Below are positions 13,976-25,311 of a stretch of DNA of 64,000 bases, piece after piece. Source of the DNA: Pseudorasbora parva (lineage: Eukaryota; Chordata; Actinopteri; Cypriniformes; Gobionidae). Position numbers and translations under genes: made by a program. Below the pieces are notes generated by a model. The model did not search any database. It was given only the letters and a program-made list of their open reading frames with translations, and was not told the origin of the DNA. The stretch covers positions 11,535,013-11,599,012 of the forward strand of contig NC_090173.1 of the NCBI RefSeq assembly GCF_024679245.1, written 5' to 3'. The number at the start of each line of letters is the position of its first letter. Positions within the stretch are counted from its first letter, which is position 1.

Positions 13976-14129
13976 CTACATTTTTTTATTGAGATGGTAT
14001 AAAATCTCATAATCAATTTTAAAATCACCCCCCAAAAAACTAATTCTATCTTAAAGGTGCAATGGTATCACCTGTTGGTTAATCATCAAAACAATTGTAT
14101 ATTTATATTAGCAAATTAGACATTACCTT

Positions 14130-14612
14130 ATTTAAAGGTGCACTATGTAACTTTTCCGTCCACTAGAGGGCGCCTATTCAAAGCAAAGGCGTAGTTTGAA
14201 GACGGCAGGTTTGAGCGCAGCATCTTGGGGCATGTGGTCTTCACCTCACAGCCAGTGGGATTGAATCGGGATAGGACTCGTGCAGAAATCATGATCATGG
14301 ATGAGATTAACGTTACTGTAGTGTGAAGCAGAGCAGGAGCGAGTGTTGAGGAGCTGAGCACGGTCGCTGGCGCGATTGATAATGAGATGAACAACACACG
14401 CCTCCAGAGCAGCAGTGGGACTTTTATTATGACAGGACACAGTCGCCGGCGCCATTTCTGCTTTTCCGGTCATGAGTGTGAGGAGATCAAGCGGCAACCT
14501 CCCGCGATCTTTCTTGAAGCCGATACGGAAGTGATTTAAACTGTAGTTCATCGACTGGCCACTAGAGACAGACTCCAGAAGGAGCAGAATCTCATTGAGC
14601 CTCATGTTAAAA
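14130..14612. repeat. Dispersed repeat (AAAGGTGCACTATGTAAC...) sharing sequence with the next element's loop
   Basis: It starts AAAGGTGCACTATGTAAC and contains CACTAGAGGGCGCC. Bases 14486-14605 are an inverted copy of 15020-15140 (for example GATCGCGGGAGGTTGCCGCT on the plus strand at 15115-15134). Frames of 84-136 aa here are not protein-like. Confidence 0.6.
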
Positions 14613-14616
14613 TCAT

Positions 14617-16114
14617 AGACTGTAAAAGAATATGGACGTAGTGTCCGTGACGTCACCCATAGGATTCCGATAAGCCGTTCTGAAGCTTAAAGTATGGTCG
14701 AGCTGGGCGTTGCCATCTTGTGAGCGAGTCATCGCGTGTCACTCCCGCATAACAGAAAATGGGCAAAAAGGCGGGATGTGCGCGGAGCTGAGGTGACGCA
14801 ATAACTATAGATGGCATATAAATGGCTATCCACTTGTAACCACGCCCTTAATTATGCAGAACTTTAAGGTTTTATATAACGTAAACGATTGAGTTATAAA
14901 AAAATTCACCCCCCTCACAGTTGTCATGAAGATTAAAATTAGCCTTATAAGCCAAAACCACAATTTGTACCAGGCTGTAAACATGTTTTTCTCTGCTTTA
15001 AAGTTGAGAATTTTAACATGGGGCTCAATGAGATTCTGCTCCCTTCTGGAGCCTGTCCCTAGTGGCCAGTTGAGGAATTGCAGTTTACATTACTTCCGTA
15101 TTGGATTCAAGAGAGATCGCGGGAGGTTGCCGCTTGGTTAAAATGCCCAACTTTACAGCAGAAAAAAAAACATGTTCACAGTCTGGGACAAACTGTGGTT
15201 TTGGTCTATACGGCTAATTTTGACCTTCATGACAACTGTGAGGGGGTGAATGTTTTTATAACTCAATCATTTAGGTTATATAAAGCCTTAACGTTCTGCA
15301 TAATTAAGGGTGTGGCCACATTTAGTGACAGGTGGATAGCCATTTATCCGCCGTCTATAGTCATTGCGTCACCTCAGCTCCGCCCAATTCCCGCGATTTT
15401 GCCCATTTTCTGTTATCCGGGAGTGACGCGCGATGCATGGGCGTAGGTTTAGGGGGGGACGCTAGGTACTAGTCCCAATCAATATTTTAAGATGGCAAAA
15501 TTGTCCCCACCAATATTTTAGCGAACTCCTTCGTGCTGCTATATGGATCGATTCCGACGGCCAGGACGAAACAAAAGAAACGGTTGCCAGTCCCTTGAAA
15601 TACGGAATCGTCCATTATTTACAAGCAAAATGACGCGTACAGCAAGTTTGCGTTTTAGCGGCGCTTTGCTGCCATAACGACGGAGTCTCGAGAGCATGCG
15701 CTGGAAACCTGCGCGGTTTTTTAAAAACACGTCGAGCTCGCGTCCACAGTTTGAACGCAAGAGAATTTCCAGATATAGGGCTGAATAGAAACAAAGGGGT
15801 CAGTGAGTTTGTCCAGTAACTCACGATGAACTGCACACTTTGCAGAGAAGCATTTCAGTGTCTCAGACTGTCTGACTTAAAGCATGTGATGACAGACACA
15901 TCCGTGAACTAAAGGTAGGCCTATTGTTTTTTAATGGATAATATATTCATATATTATTCCATACATTATCAGACCAAACCTACGCCCTTGGCGCGATGAC
16001 TCGCTCGCAAGATGGCGACACCCATCTCATCTCTACTTTAAGCTTCAGATCGGCTTATCAGAATCCTGTAGGTGACGTCACGGACGCTACGTCCATATTT
16101 TTTTTACAGTCTAT
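14617..16114. mobile_element. Foldback element (ends GACTGTAAAA...ATATGGACG), split by a hAT insert
   Basis: The left arm 14617-15018 is inverted at 15137-16114 with a 118-nt loop. Outer landmarks are TCCGTGACGTCACCCATAGG on the left and GGTGACGTCACGGACG on the right. The right arm is interrupted by 15436-15990; taking that out with one 8-bp repeat restores the arm. No transposase. A solo end of the same family is at 51735-51750. Confidence 0.85.
15436..15990. mobile_element. hAT-type non-autonomous element, short copy
   Basis: Perfect 8-bp target duplications GCGCGATG lie at 15428-15435 and 15991-15998. Ends CATGGGCGTAGGTTT and AAACCTACGCCCTTG are inverted copies with CA at the tip. An 8-bp duplication with CA-tipped ends is the hAT pattern. 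It is an internally deleted relative of 18524-21854. Confidence 0.9.
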
Positions 16115-16214
16115 GGAGACGCAGCTATATCATATTAGACACATCTGAGTGTGTTGAAGATGATGTTATGACATTATGGCTGCTTTGACACTTGTTCACA
16201 CTGCAGTGAGAGTA

Positions 16215-16416
16215 CACTCTAAAAAATGCTGGGTTGTTTTAACCCAATGTTGGGTCAAATATGGACTAACCCAGCAATTGGGTTGTTTTAACCCTGCGGT
16301 TGGGTTAAATATTAGCTTAAGACAACCCAATCGCTGGGTTAAAGCAACCCAATTGCTGGGTTAGTCCATATTTGACCCAACATTGGGTTGTTTTATACCA
16401 CACATTTTTTAGAGTG
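16215..16416. mobile_element. TA-flanked palindromic MITE (TGGGTT family)
   Basis: CACTCTAAAAAATG and CATTTTTTAGAGTG (right end, one base longer spacer) are exact inverted ends, with TA just outside on both sides. The 202-bp body is a near-complete palindrome of AACCCAATGTTGGGTCAAAT-type blocks. Confidence 0.9.
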
Positions 16417-18484
16417 TAATGCCCGTTTCACACATGCTCTGTCTGAAGTGCGTATGCGGTGTGTGTGTTGCACGCGCTGTTGCGCTTTCACATATGCCGC
16501 GTTTGCAGTCCGTAACTGATCCACGGCTATATACCAAAAACACAGCAATTATTCATTATTTTTATTTCAAATGTAAAGGATAGTTCACTTTAAAATGAAA
16601 ATTCTGTCATAATTTACTCACCCTCAAGTTTTTTCAAACCTGTATGAATTTCTTTCTTTAGCTGAACACAAGGGAAGATATTTTGAAGAATGTCAGTAAC
16701 CAATCAGTTAACTGGAGCCATTGACTTCCATAGTAGGAAAAAAAAAATACTATGAAAGTCAATGGCTCCAGTTAACTGTTTGGTTAAAGCCTGACGTGGA
16801 ACTCAGTTCTAGTCCGAATATGAGTCTGCTGCTCCATTGGGCTGTGATTATGGGGCGTCTTTTAACCGAACCAGGAAAGACCTCAATTGGACAGACCTAC
16901 AACCAATCAGAGCAACGGAGCGACGCATAACATTAGCTGTCAAATGTCAACAGAGCTTAACTGCACTGTGTTGCCAAGTCTGCGTTTTTTCCCGCAGGTT
17001 GTTTTCTATGTCCGTGGGTTGAAGCGACTATTATGTGATATATAGACCCATGAGTGCGAATTTTAGCAGGCAAAGCTTCCAGCGCGCGTGCAGACTCAAA
17101 GTTGAACATTCTTCAACTCTCGGCATCCAGTAAAAAATGCTGAGTGCTCAGCACTTGAGCGTTAAATACTCGCTCGGAGCCTCGTTATGCGTTCATAATA
17201 CGCTTTGGTGGACACCGAAAAACATTTTTGTCCTACTTTGTAAACAGTAAATATATTAAAATGACACAGCTGAGACAAATAACGTAGCTATGTGACTTTC
17301 TGGAAAGCAGGATCACTACAGGTTGATGGCAGATGGACACAGCGTAAAATAAAAGCGAGAGCAGGCGGGTCCCTGGTGTGGGAGAATCATTGGTCATTGG
17401 TCATTGGACACAATCATTGGACGTGTCAATCAAATACAAATTTAAAGAATTATTAATATACAGTAATAATCAATGGGACTCGAGAGGACTCGGGAATGAC
17501 AAGACCAAGACCATTAAAATATAGTCTCGAGACCGAGTCCAAGACCGAGTCCGAGTACTACAACACTGATTAAAAGTGCTCTTTTAGTTAAAAAATAAAA
17601 AATAAGAACCAAATAAAAAACCTGCCGCCGTTTGGTTCCAAGGTCTGAGGGTGTGTTAAAAAATTATGGTGCTTACAATAATTTAGTCCAGGAGCTCTGG
17701 ACTCATTATTATCATTATATTATAGATTATTATTATACATCAGTGCTCATTTCATATATCTCATATATCTCTTTGTGCTCCGACACTAGCACAGTAAGGC
17801 ACATTCTCCATTTTTCTTGTGCTTATGGAAACGAGTCAGGTCTTGATACTCAGCTGTCAGAAAGGCGCTTGACGTAGGAAAATCTACTTTTTAATCACAA
17901 AAGTTGAACATCTTTTTAACTTGAAAAGACGCGCGGAGCTGCAGAAAAAAGACGTCGGCGTTGCAGTTTTAAAAAAAACGCTTGTGGCATTTTTGAAAAC
18001 ACGGTTTACTCCATAGGATTATAATGTAAAACAGATGTTGGCAGTTTCAAAAAAGACGTCAAGTGTGAACACACTAAGATTTTATTTTTTCTATCATAAG
18101 TTTTTTTTCTTTTTCTCCTTTGTTTTAATTTTAGTTTTAATATAACTTTATAATACAATGCCTTTGTTTTGTTTACTTCAGTTTGGTTTCTTTAAATAAA
18201 ATGTAAAAATATATATTTGACATTTGAGGCTTAATGCTAATAGAAAACCACTAAACGTTTTTTTCCGGAAGAGTGTTTTCAGCTTGTTTATTTTGATATA
18301 AAAATACAGCATGCAGTTGCTTCAAGCAATGGCATAAAGCTTTTCAAAACATCATTCAAGAAAATTATGATAATCAAAATGAATAATTGCAATTTCAGGG
18401 GAATAATCAACACGTTTTTTTTTGTTTGTTTGTTTTTGTCCTAATCGTGCAGCCCTAGTTATTTCTATTTTTTAAAAAAATGCT
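16417..18484. other. No gene; solo ends and fragments of several repeats
   Basis: 16572-16665 resembles the AGTTCAC...TTTACTCACCCTC arm of the TTAA family. 17463-17568 ends GAGTCCGAGTACTACAACACTG, which looks like one end of a hAT element without a partner. GACCTACAACCAATCAGAGC is a common fish repeat motif. Nothing coding. Confidence 0.45.
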
Positions 18485-18885
18485 GTTCTTTCGAACTTTC
18501 CATTCATGAAAGAATCCTGAAAACATGGGCGTAGGTTTAGGGGGGGACGCTAGGTACTAGTCCCAATCAATATTTTAAGATGGCAAAATTGTCCCCACCA
18601 ATATTTTAGCAAACTCCTTCGTGCTGCTATATGGATCGATTCCGTATCTTCCCGTATTTACAAGCAAAATGACGCGTCCCCCGTATCAAACCAATACGGG
18701 ACGGGATGCACAAGATTTAGCGGCTTTGCTGCCATAGCGACGGAGTCTCGAGAACTTGCGCGCTTTTTTAAAAACATGTCGAGCTCGCGTCCACCGTTTA
18801 AACGCAAGAGGATTTCCAGATATAGGGCTGAATAGAAAAAAAGGTATCAGTGGGTCTGTCCAGTAACTTAAGATGAACCTAAGAC

Positions 18886-19819
18886 TAGGGATGGGTACCG
18901 AAAACTGGTATTAAACGGGCCCCGGGGCTGAATTTTGAAAGACCGTTGTATCGATAAGCTCGAACGTTATCGGTTCTGCTGTCGGTACTTTTGAAAATAC
19001 ACGTAGAGGGAGAGAGAGAGAGCTCCGCAAACGGAGGACAGAACCAAACATTCAAACATAGCCTGGTTACACTTTAGATCTGTGATAGTCTGCTTTAGAT
19101 TTTGTCATCCAAAGATTATAATAATAATATTTATGTCTAGCCCAACTTGATTCCCTTTGCAGCAGTAGCCAAGCTGTCATTTCTCTATAAAACTAAAACG
19201 TAATGACAGAATCAGCAGTTCAGCACGATCAGTGATTGTTGTAAAATACAGTCTAGTCACTGTTGGTAAATTGTGGGACGCGTTTAATAATAAAAAGAGC
19301 GATTAAATGCACAAAAATGTGCGCAAGAGATTGTTCCCAAGTCGACGCGCGCGCTCTGAAACAGCCGCAACGAGACGAGCAAATTACACTTTCGGTTTCA
19401 CACTCGCGTCTAAACGATCAAATGTACACAAACATCTGTGTCAAAATGACCGGCTTGGAGAGTCTCTTAAACACAACACAGTTTGTGTCTAAAATGGACG
19501 TAGTTATTATGGATATAGTCAGGAGAAAATATAGTCCATCTGCCTATTATCAGTCGCCTATAGATCTGCATGTCTGTCTTAAAGAGGCAGCGGTGTAAAT
19601 AAACATGCTGACGAATTCCTGCGAATTAAACAACCAAATGCAAAGAGAAAATCACTCACAGCTCTTGAATGAATAACTTCAGCTTTAATAAGCATTATTT
19701 TGGCTATTTATGATGAACAGTGTTATTTTACATTTGATTAGTAGAATTCTTCCTGAAATGAAAGCACTGCATGTGTAGGCTGTGTATTTTTGTTAATTGT
19801 GTGTGTGTGTGTGTGTATA

Positions 19820-19909
<90 letters not shown>

Positions 19910-20009
19910 CTCAAAAAGTACCGATAAGAATACCGTTAAAGTACCGGACCGATAAGCAGTATCGGTAAGAGTAGTAATACCGTTAAAACCTTAACGATAC
20001 CCATCCCTA
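18886..20009. mobile_element. Nested hAT-type element of a second family
   Basis: Perfect 8-bp duplications CCTAAGAC lie at 18878-18885 and 20010-20017. Ends TAGGGATGGGTACCG and AACGATACCCATCCCTA are inverted; inner sequence GTACCGATAAGAATACCG matches the other arm. A 111-aa frame (19263-19598) has no domain I recognise. A GT/AT microsatellite fills 19798-19908. Confidence 0.88.
19798..19908. repeat. (GT)n/(AT)n microsatellite
   Basis: About 20 bp of GT followed by about 90 bp of AT, inside the nested hAT element. Confidence 0.95.
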
Positions 20010-20441
20010 CCTAAGACAAACTGCACCCTTTGCAGAGAAGCATTTCAGTGTCTCAGACTGTCTGACTGAAAGCAGCAATGACGGACACATCCGTGCTTCT
20101 AGGTAGGCCTATTGTTTTTTTAATGGATAATATATTAATATAATTTTCCATACATTACCAAAGCTTGGCAGACTAATTTTTTTAAACATTAGACTGGTTA
20201 ATTAATAGATTATAGCCTAATTAATGCTATTAATTTATAATTTAGCTATAGGCTATATTAATAATAAATAATCCTGTCATATAAAGTTTGACATTTAAAA
20301 AATATTTAGATAAAAATGGGACAAATAACTGCATAATAATATAGTCATAATAGTAAATTAATAAAGAAAATTTAATTTAATGTTTGAATTTCAGAACATT
20401 TCTTTCAGTAAAGTGGTTACTGGTTCAAAAGAACTGCTTAA

Positions 20442-21092
20442 AGAGACAGTGCACCCATAAATTAAAAATCTGTCAATTTCCTTTTTAAACCTATATACAT
20501 TTCTTTGTTATGTTGAATTCCTACCATGGAAGTAAATAGGGACTTTAAGCAACAGCCACTGATGGAACGGCAACAGCGACTGGAAATAAACTTTTAACTG
20601 CCGTAGCCAAAGAACGCAAAAATCACTAAGCAACAATAAAGAGACGGCGTAATGGTTCATTTAACATAATTTGACCAAATATAAAGAAACATGTAATTTA
20701 AAAAGCAAGGAAATGGTTGCTTTTGGCATTGAATTATAAACAGATACAATTAAAATGCCACATAACTATATTTACTTATCTAATCTGTCACATATTAATG
20801 ACTACGGCAAATCAGCTGTTCTCCCAAGTAGACGGTTACAGTAGAACGTCACAAAGTAGCAGTTAAAGTCGCGCATGCGCAATAGAACGCCAGAACGCCA
20901 GAACGCCGTTGCCGTTCCATCAGTGGCTGTTGCTTAAAAACCCTAATGGTGCCCCCAAAGCAGCCTGGTTACGAACTTTCTTCAAAATATCTTCTTTTGT
21001 GTTCAGCAGAACAAAGGAACTCGTACAGGTTTGGAACATCATGAGGGCGAGTAAATGATGACAGGATTTTTATTCTTGGGTGAGCCATCCCT
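20442..21092. mobile_element. TTAA-flanked MITE, itself split
   Basis: TTAA lies at 20438-20441 and 21093-21096. Ends AGAGACAGTGCACCC and GGGTGAGCCATCCCT are the degenerate inverted ends of the AGGGWTAGTTCACCC family. The element at 20539 splits it. Confidence 0.75.
20539..20943. mobile_element. TA-flanked inverted-repeat MITE
   Basis: TTTAAGCAACAGCCACTGAT on the left is inverted at the right (ATCAGTGGCTGTTGCTTAAA). TA dinucleotides flank GGG...CCC. It is inserted within the TTAA element. Confidence 0.8.
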
Positions 21093-21262
21093 TTAAAGTG
21101 CACCAATATAGGCTATTAAAGAGTTCTTTAGAAATAAATAAAATAATCAAATGTAAATTAATATAAAATGTGTTCTGTTGCAAGCTTGCACAGGCCTACT
21201 TGATTCCATGTTTATTGTTGAGCTGTTGTCATTGTTTAATTGTCACTCTTATCACTACTATC

Positions 21263-21682
21263 ACTCTTTAAATGCCAAGTTCATAAATGATTTTCAAAAA
21301 CTGATTCAAAACTGGTTTGGAGGAAAAAAACTTACAAACAAAATAACTTATTTTCAATCTAAAAAGTGATTGTGCATGATTATATAGCATTATGGCTTTA
21401 AAATCAAAAAATGTGGTTATAATGGAAGTCAATGGGGCAAAAACAGCCACAAACAGTAAATGAGGGAGGAACAAAAACTGATCCTGTACAAAAACGAACA
21501 ATGCATCAAATCTAAAGTTGTTACTAATCTTTGACATGCTCAATAATGTGATAAGAGGTAAAAAAAAAAAAAAAAAATCCAGTCCACAATCATTTTTTAT
21601 ATTGAAAATAATTTTGTGTGCATGTTGGTTTTTTTTCCAAATAAGTTTTGAAAATCATTTATGAACTTGACAATTAAAGAGT
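21263..21682. mobile_element. Foldback MITE (ACTCTTTAAATGCCAAGTTC ends)
   Basis: TTCATAAATGATTTTCAAAA at 21280-21299 is inverted as TTTTGAAAATCATTTATGAA at 21646-21665, and arms extend to ACTCTTTAA and TTAAAGAGT. No target duplication is clear. Confidence 0.7.
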
Positions 21683-22340
21683 ATTTAGTTTTTTATTATT
21701 AAAAAAAAAAAAATGGGGCTGAAAAGCCTCATAAATCAATAAAGGTTTATTCCTATGGTGCATTTCCATATTCAGTAATAAATAATAGACTATATAATCT
21801 GGGCAAACCTGGTGGGATGTCCCCACCAAAGCTCAGACCAAACCTACGCCCTTGCCTGAAAAAGTAATTGTATCACGGCTTCCACAAAAATATGATAATC
21901 TAAATTTGTATAAATGTTTCTTGATCATCAAATCCTCATATCAGAATGATTTCTGAAGGATCATGTGACAGTAAAACTGGAGTACTGATGATAAATACAG
22001 CTTTGATCACAGGAATACTTTTTTTTTTTTTTTTTTTTCAGGGACAATGCAGAAGCCATAACAAAAAATGTGTAGATGTGTTGCATTAAAGGTTTCTAGC
22101 CAATAGACTAATCTGCAACCCCAGTCCCTGGTCAGGCCCTTCTAAAAACATATACCCAATTTATTTACACAACCACATTACACAGACCAGCCATTAAAAC
22201 TATAAGAAAGCTCAGTGTCCACATGTTTGATTTTCTTTCAGCCAGAATTTCACCTTTCTATTAAATGTTTTCAGGTTTCTGTTTTTATTTCTGTTGGCAT
22301 TACAGTTTAACATATATTGACATAGAAAGCATGTATCATA

Positions 22341-22690
22341 CACTGTAAAAAAATATAAAAATAAGTTGCCTGGTTGCCTTAACATTTTGAGTTCACTGAA
22401 ATTAAAAAATGTGAGTTAATACAAATGAACATTTTTTGAGATTTGACAACCTTTACTCAAATATTATTAAAAGATTTTGTAAGCATATTGGGTAATTGTG
22501 TGTGTTTTATTTGTGACGACGCAGCCAAATAGTGCTATTTTCATGATTTATCCAATTTTTTATGTGGTTCAGATACAATAATATTTTGAGTTTCTATTTC
22601 CTTCATTCCTTCAACTCAAATTTTTACTTTCAATAAACTCAAAATTTAAAGGCAACCAGGTTACTTACTTTTTAAGTTAAACAGTTGAGC
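22341..22690. mobile_element. CACTGTAAAAAA MITE, copy 1
   Basis: It starts CACTGTAAAAAAAT with TA before it and carries GCCTGGTTGCCTTAACATTT and ATATTGGGTAATTGTGTG. Related copies are at 24253, 38162, 44093, 44636 and 44867. The right end is worn. Confidence 0.75.
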
Positions 22691-22756
22691 AGACGAGACA
22701 TCTTTAACAAACATTAAATAAAGCGTACCGACCCCAAACTTTTGAACGGTTGTGTA

Positions 22757-24100
22757 CAACCCCAAACCAGAAAAAGTTGGGACAGTATGAAATGTGCAAA
22801 TAAAATAAAAAAGAAGTGATTTCTAAAATTACTTTGACTTGTATTTCATTGCAGACAATATGCACACAAAATATTTCATGTTTTGTCTGGTCAACTTCAT
22901 GTCATTTGTAAATATGCATCCTTTCCTGTCATTCACACCTGCAACACATTTCAAAAAAAGTTGGGACAGTAAAGCATTTACCACTTTGTAATGTTGCCAT
23001 TCCTTTTCACAACACTTAAAAGACGTTTAGGGACTGAAGACACCAAGTGATGAAGTGTTTCAGGTGTAATTTTGTCCCATTCTTCCTGCAAACAAGTCTT
23101 AAGGTGGGCAACAGTACGGGGTCTTCGTTGTCGCATTTTGCGCTTCAAAATGCGCCACACATTCTCTATTGGAGACCGGTCGGGACTGCAGGCAGGCCAG
23201 TCAAGTACCCGTACCCTTTTCCTCCACAGCCAGGACTTTGTAATGTGTGCAGAATGTGGTTTTGCATTGTCTTGTTGAAATATGCATGGATGTCCCTGGA
23301 AAAGACATCTTCTTGAAGGCAGCATATTATGCTCCAAAATCTCTATGTACTTTTCAGCATTAATGGTGCCTTCACAGAAGTGCAAGTTACCTTTGGCACA
23401 GTACAGTTTTAACTGGCATTTGTGGATGTAACTACGTATTGTGGTACTTGACAAAGGTTTGCCAAAGTAGTCCTGAGCCCATGTGGTGATATCGCTTCTA
23501 GATGAATGACGATTCTTGATGCAGTGCCGCCTGAGGGATCGGAGATCACGGTTATTCAGCTTAGGCTTGCGGCCTTGTCCTTTACGCACTGAAATTCCTC
23601 CAGATTCCTTGAATCTTGTAATTATGTTATGCACTGTTGAATGTGAAATATCCAAATCTCTTCCTATCTTTCTTTGAGGAACATTGTTTTTAAACATTTC
23701 AATAATTTTCTCACGTATTTGTTGGCAAACTGGCGATCCTCGGCCCATCTCTGCTCCTAAAGGATTAGATCTTTCTTGGATGCTGCTTTTGTACCAAATC
23801 ATAATTTCAATCACCTGTTGACATCACCTGTTTCAAATCACATCATTATTTAACCCTTTTACCTCATTACTAGCCCTAAATTGCTCCTGTCCCAACTTTT
23901 TTTTTAAATGTGTTGCAGGTGTGAATGACAGGAAAGGATGCATATTTAAAAATGACATGAAGTTGACCAGACAAAACATGAAATATTTTGTGTTCATATT
24001 GTCTGCAATGAAATACAAGTCAAAGTAAATTTAGAAATCACTACTTTCTTTTTTTATTCGCGTTTTCCAAACTGTCCCAACTTTTTCTGATTTGGGGTTG
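22757..24100 (-). mobile_element. Tc1/mariner (DD34E) element, complete ends
   Basis: TA flanks both ends (22755-22756, 24101-24102). Ends CAACCCCAAACCAGAAAAAG and CTTTTTCTGATTTGGGGTTG are inverted, and the inverted repeats run about 210 bp with a second AAAGTTGGGACAG block near the inner edge (IR/DR arrangement). Confidence 0.93.
22978..23814 (-). pseudogene. Tc1-like transposase with internal deletion (DD34E)
   Basis: A DDE transposase of the Tc1 group, which cuts and pastes the element at TA. The frame is open for 278 aa; MGRGSP at residue 23 (23748) is the more likely start. Residues 31-70 form the first helix-turn-helix, 81-87 a GRPR-like hook, and 88-135 the second DNA-binding region. 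D182 (FQQDNAKPH) and E217 (SPIENVW) are present with 34 residues between them. Family members have about 340 aa; here the text passes from LYCA to KGNLHFCEGT near residue 140, so roughly 85 residues with the first catalytic Asp (the WSDES-type motif) are missing. The reading frame survived the deletion. The protein could bind the ends but should not cut. Confidence 0.92.
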
Positions 24101-24139
24101 TATTTTCTGCATTTTGTGCCTCGCTAAACCTGCAATCTG

Positions 24140-24728
24140 CACTGTAAAAGAAAAAAAAAGGCAAATTTTGAACTTTTGCAGTACAATCGACTTGAATGTT
24201 TAAGTTATTTCAACTTAAATTATTTTAAACTGACTTTAAAAAAACAAGTTACCACTGTAAAAAAAAAATGTTTGTTTTTGTTGGTTTAACTTAAAAAAGT
24301 AAGTAACCTGGTTGCCTTAAAATTTTGAGTTTATTGAAATTAAAAATTTGAGTTGATACAATGAAGGAAATTTGTTTAATAAATAGAAACTCAAAATATT
24401 ATTGTATCTGAACCACATTAAAAATGTGATAAATCAAGAAAATAGCACAATTTGGCAGCATCATCAGAAATAAAACACACAATTACCCAATATGCTTACA
24501 AAATCTTTTAATAATATTTTAATAAAGGTTGTCGAATCTCAATAAAATTTCATTGTATTAACTCAAAATTTTAATTTCAATGAACTCAAAATTTTAAGGC
24601 AACCAGGTAACTTTTTTTCTAAATATATTTTTACAGTGTAATAAAAAGTTCTTAACTTATTTTGATGAGTTAAAACAATGTAAAAACATATGTTGTCATA
24701 ACTTATTAAACATATATTTTTTACAGTG
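24140..24728. mobile_element. MITE (CACTGTAAAAGAAA...) split by a second MITE
   Basis: CACTGTAAAAG opens at 24140 and TTTTTTACAGTG closes at 24728. Inside, 24253-24638 is a complete CACTGTAAAAAA MITE. Related pieces of the outer family (TTTCAACTTAAATTA, TTTTGATGAGTTAAA) are at 45484-45690 and 47025-47145. Confidence 0.7.
24253..24638. mobile_element. CACTGTAAAAAA MITE, copy 2
   Basis: Ends CACTGTAAAAAAAA and TATTTTTACAGTG are inverted. The body (GTAACCTGGTTGCCTTAAAA, AAGGCAACCAGGTAAC) is a loose palindrome. Confidence 0.85.
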
Positions 24729-25020
24729 GTTAACACTTTCAGTTTGGGATTGAGCCTCAGACATTTGCAGCACTAGCCCAGTTTCTGCGTTTCTGAGCGA
24801 GATTTGACCCTCCGACATCAAAGAGACACTGGCCTTGCATTCCAGGTAGCAGGAATATCTTCACTCCTAGATTCCCCGGCTATCCATCAAACAAAAAACG
24901 GTGATTTATATATATTAAAAAAATCATTTTAACGGGAAAACATCTCTGGCTCGGCATCAACAATGAACGCTTCAGAAGACGCCAATTAACCTAGCAGTGG
25001 GAGAAGCCCCGGCACATATC
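24729..25020. other. No gene or repeat seen
   Basis: Mixed DNA between two MITEs. Confidence 0.3.
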
Positions 25021-25022
25021 TA

Positions 25023-25311
25023 CACTGCAAAAAAATGCTTTCTCACTTAGTATTTTTGTCTTGTTTCTAGTCCAAACATCTAAAAATTCTTACATTAAGA
25101 AGTATTTACTAGACAAGTAAAAGTAATTGTCTTCTTTTGGTGAAAAATAAGCTTATTAGCTTATTTTAAGCAAAAACTCTCTTAATTTTGAGTTATTTTT
25201 CCCCAAAACAAGACAATTACTTTTGCTTGTCTAGTGAATACTTCTTAATGTAAGAATTTTTAGACATTTTGACTAGAAACAAGACAAAAATACCAAGTAA
25301 GAAAAGCAGTG
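25023..25311. mobile_element. CACTGCAAAAAAATG MITE, copy 1
   Basis: TA flanks both sides. CACTGCAAAAAAATGCTTTC to GAAAAGCAGTG; inner arms TTTTTGTCTTGTTTCTAGTC and GACTAGAAACAAGACAAAAA are exact inverted copies. Other copies at 30123 and 59173. Confidence 0.9.

Larger units (their letters stand above)
18524..21854. mobile_element. hAT-type element, long copy (3331 bp), with nested inserts
   Basis: Perfect 8-bp duplications CCTGAAAA lie at 18516-18523 and 21855-21862. Ends CATGGGCGTAGGTTTAG and AAACCTACGCCCTTG match the short copy at 15436. The body carries a second hAT (18886-20009), a TTAA element (20442-21092) and a foldback MITE (21263-21682). No transposase domain is visible. Confidence 0.9.
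18485..22756. repeat. Old dispersed repeat interrupted by later insertions
   Basis: Pieces run AACTTTCCATTCATGAAAG, then (after the 3.3-kb hAT) TATCAGAATGATTTCTGAAG to about 22018, then more inserts, then CCGACCCCAAACTTTTGAAC up to 22756. The Tc1 element at 22757 abuts the far end. Confidence 0.7.

Noticed and set aside
14143..14656. 84-136 aa frames near 14.2-14.6 kb
   Set aside because: They lie in a dispersed repeat and a foldback arm with no protein-like features.
19263..19598. 111-aa frame as a possible hAT transposase
   Set aside because: No BED finger, dimerisation or catalytic motif; lies in a short non-autonomous element.
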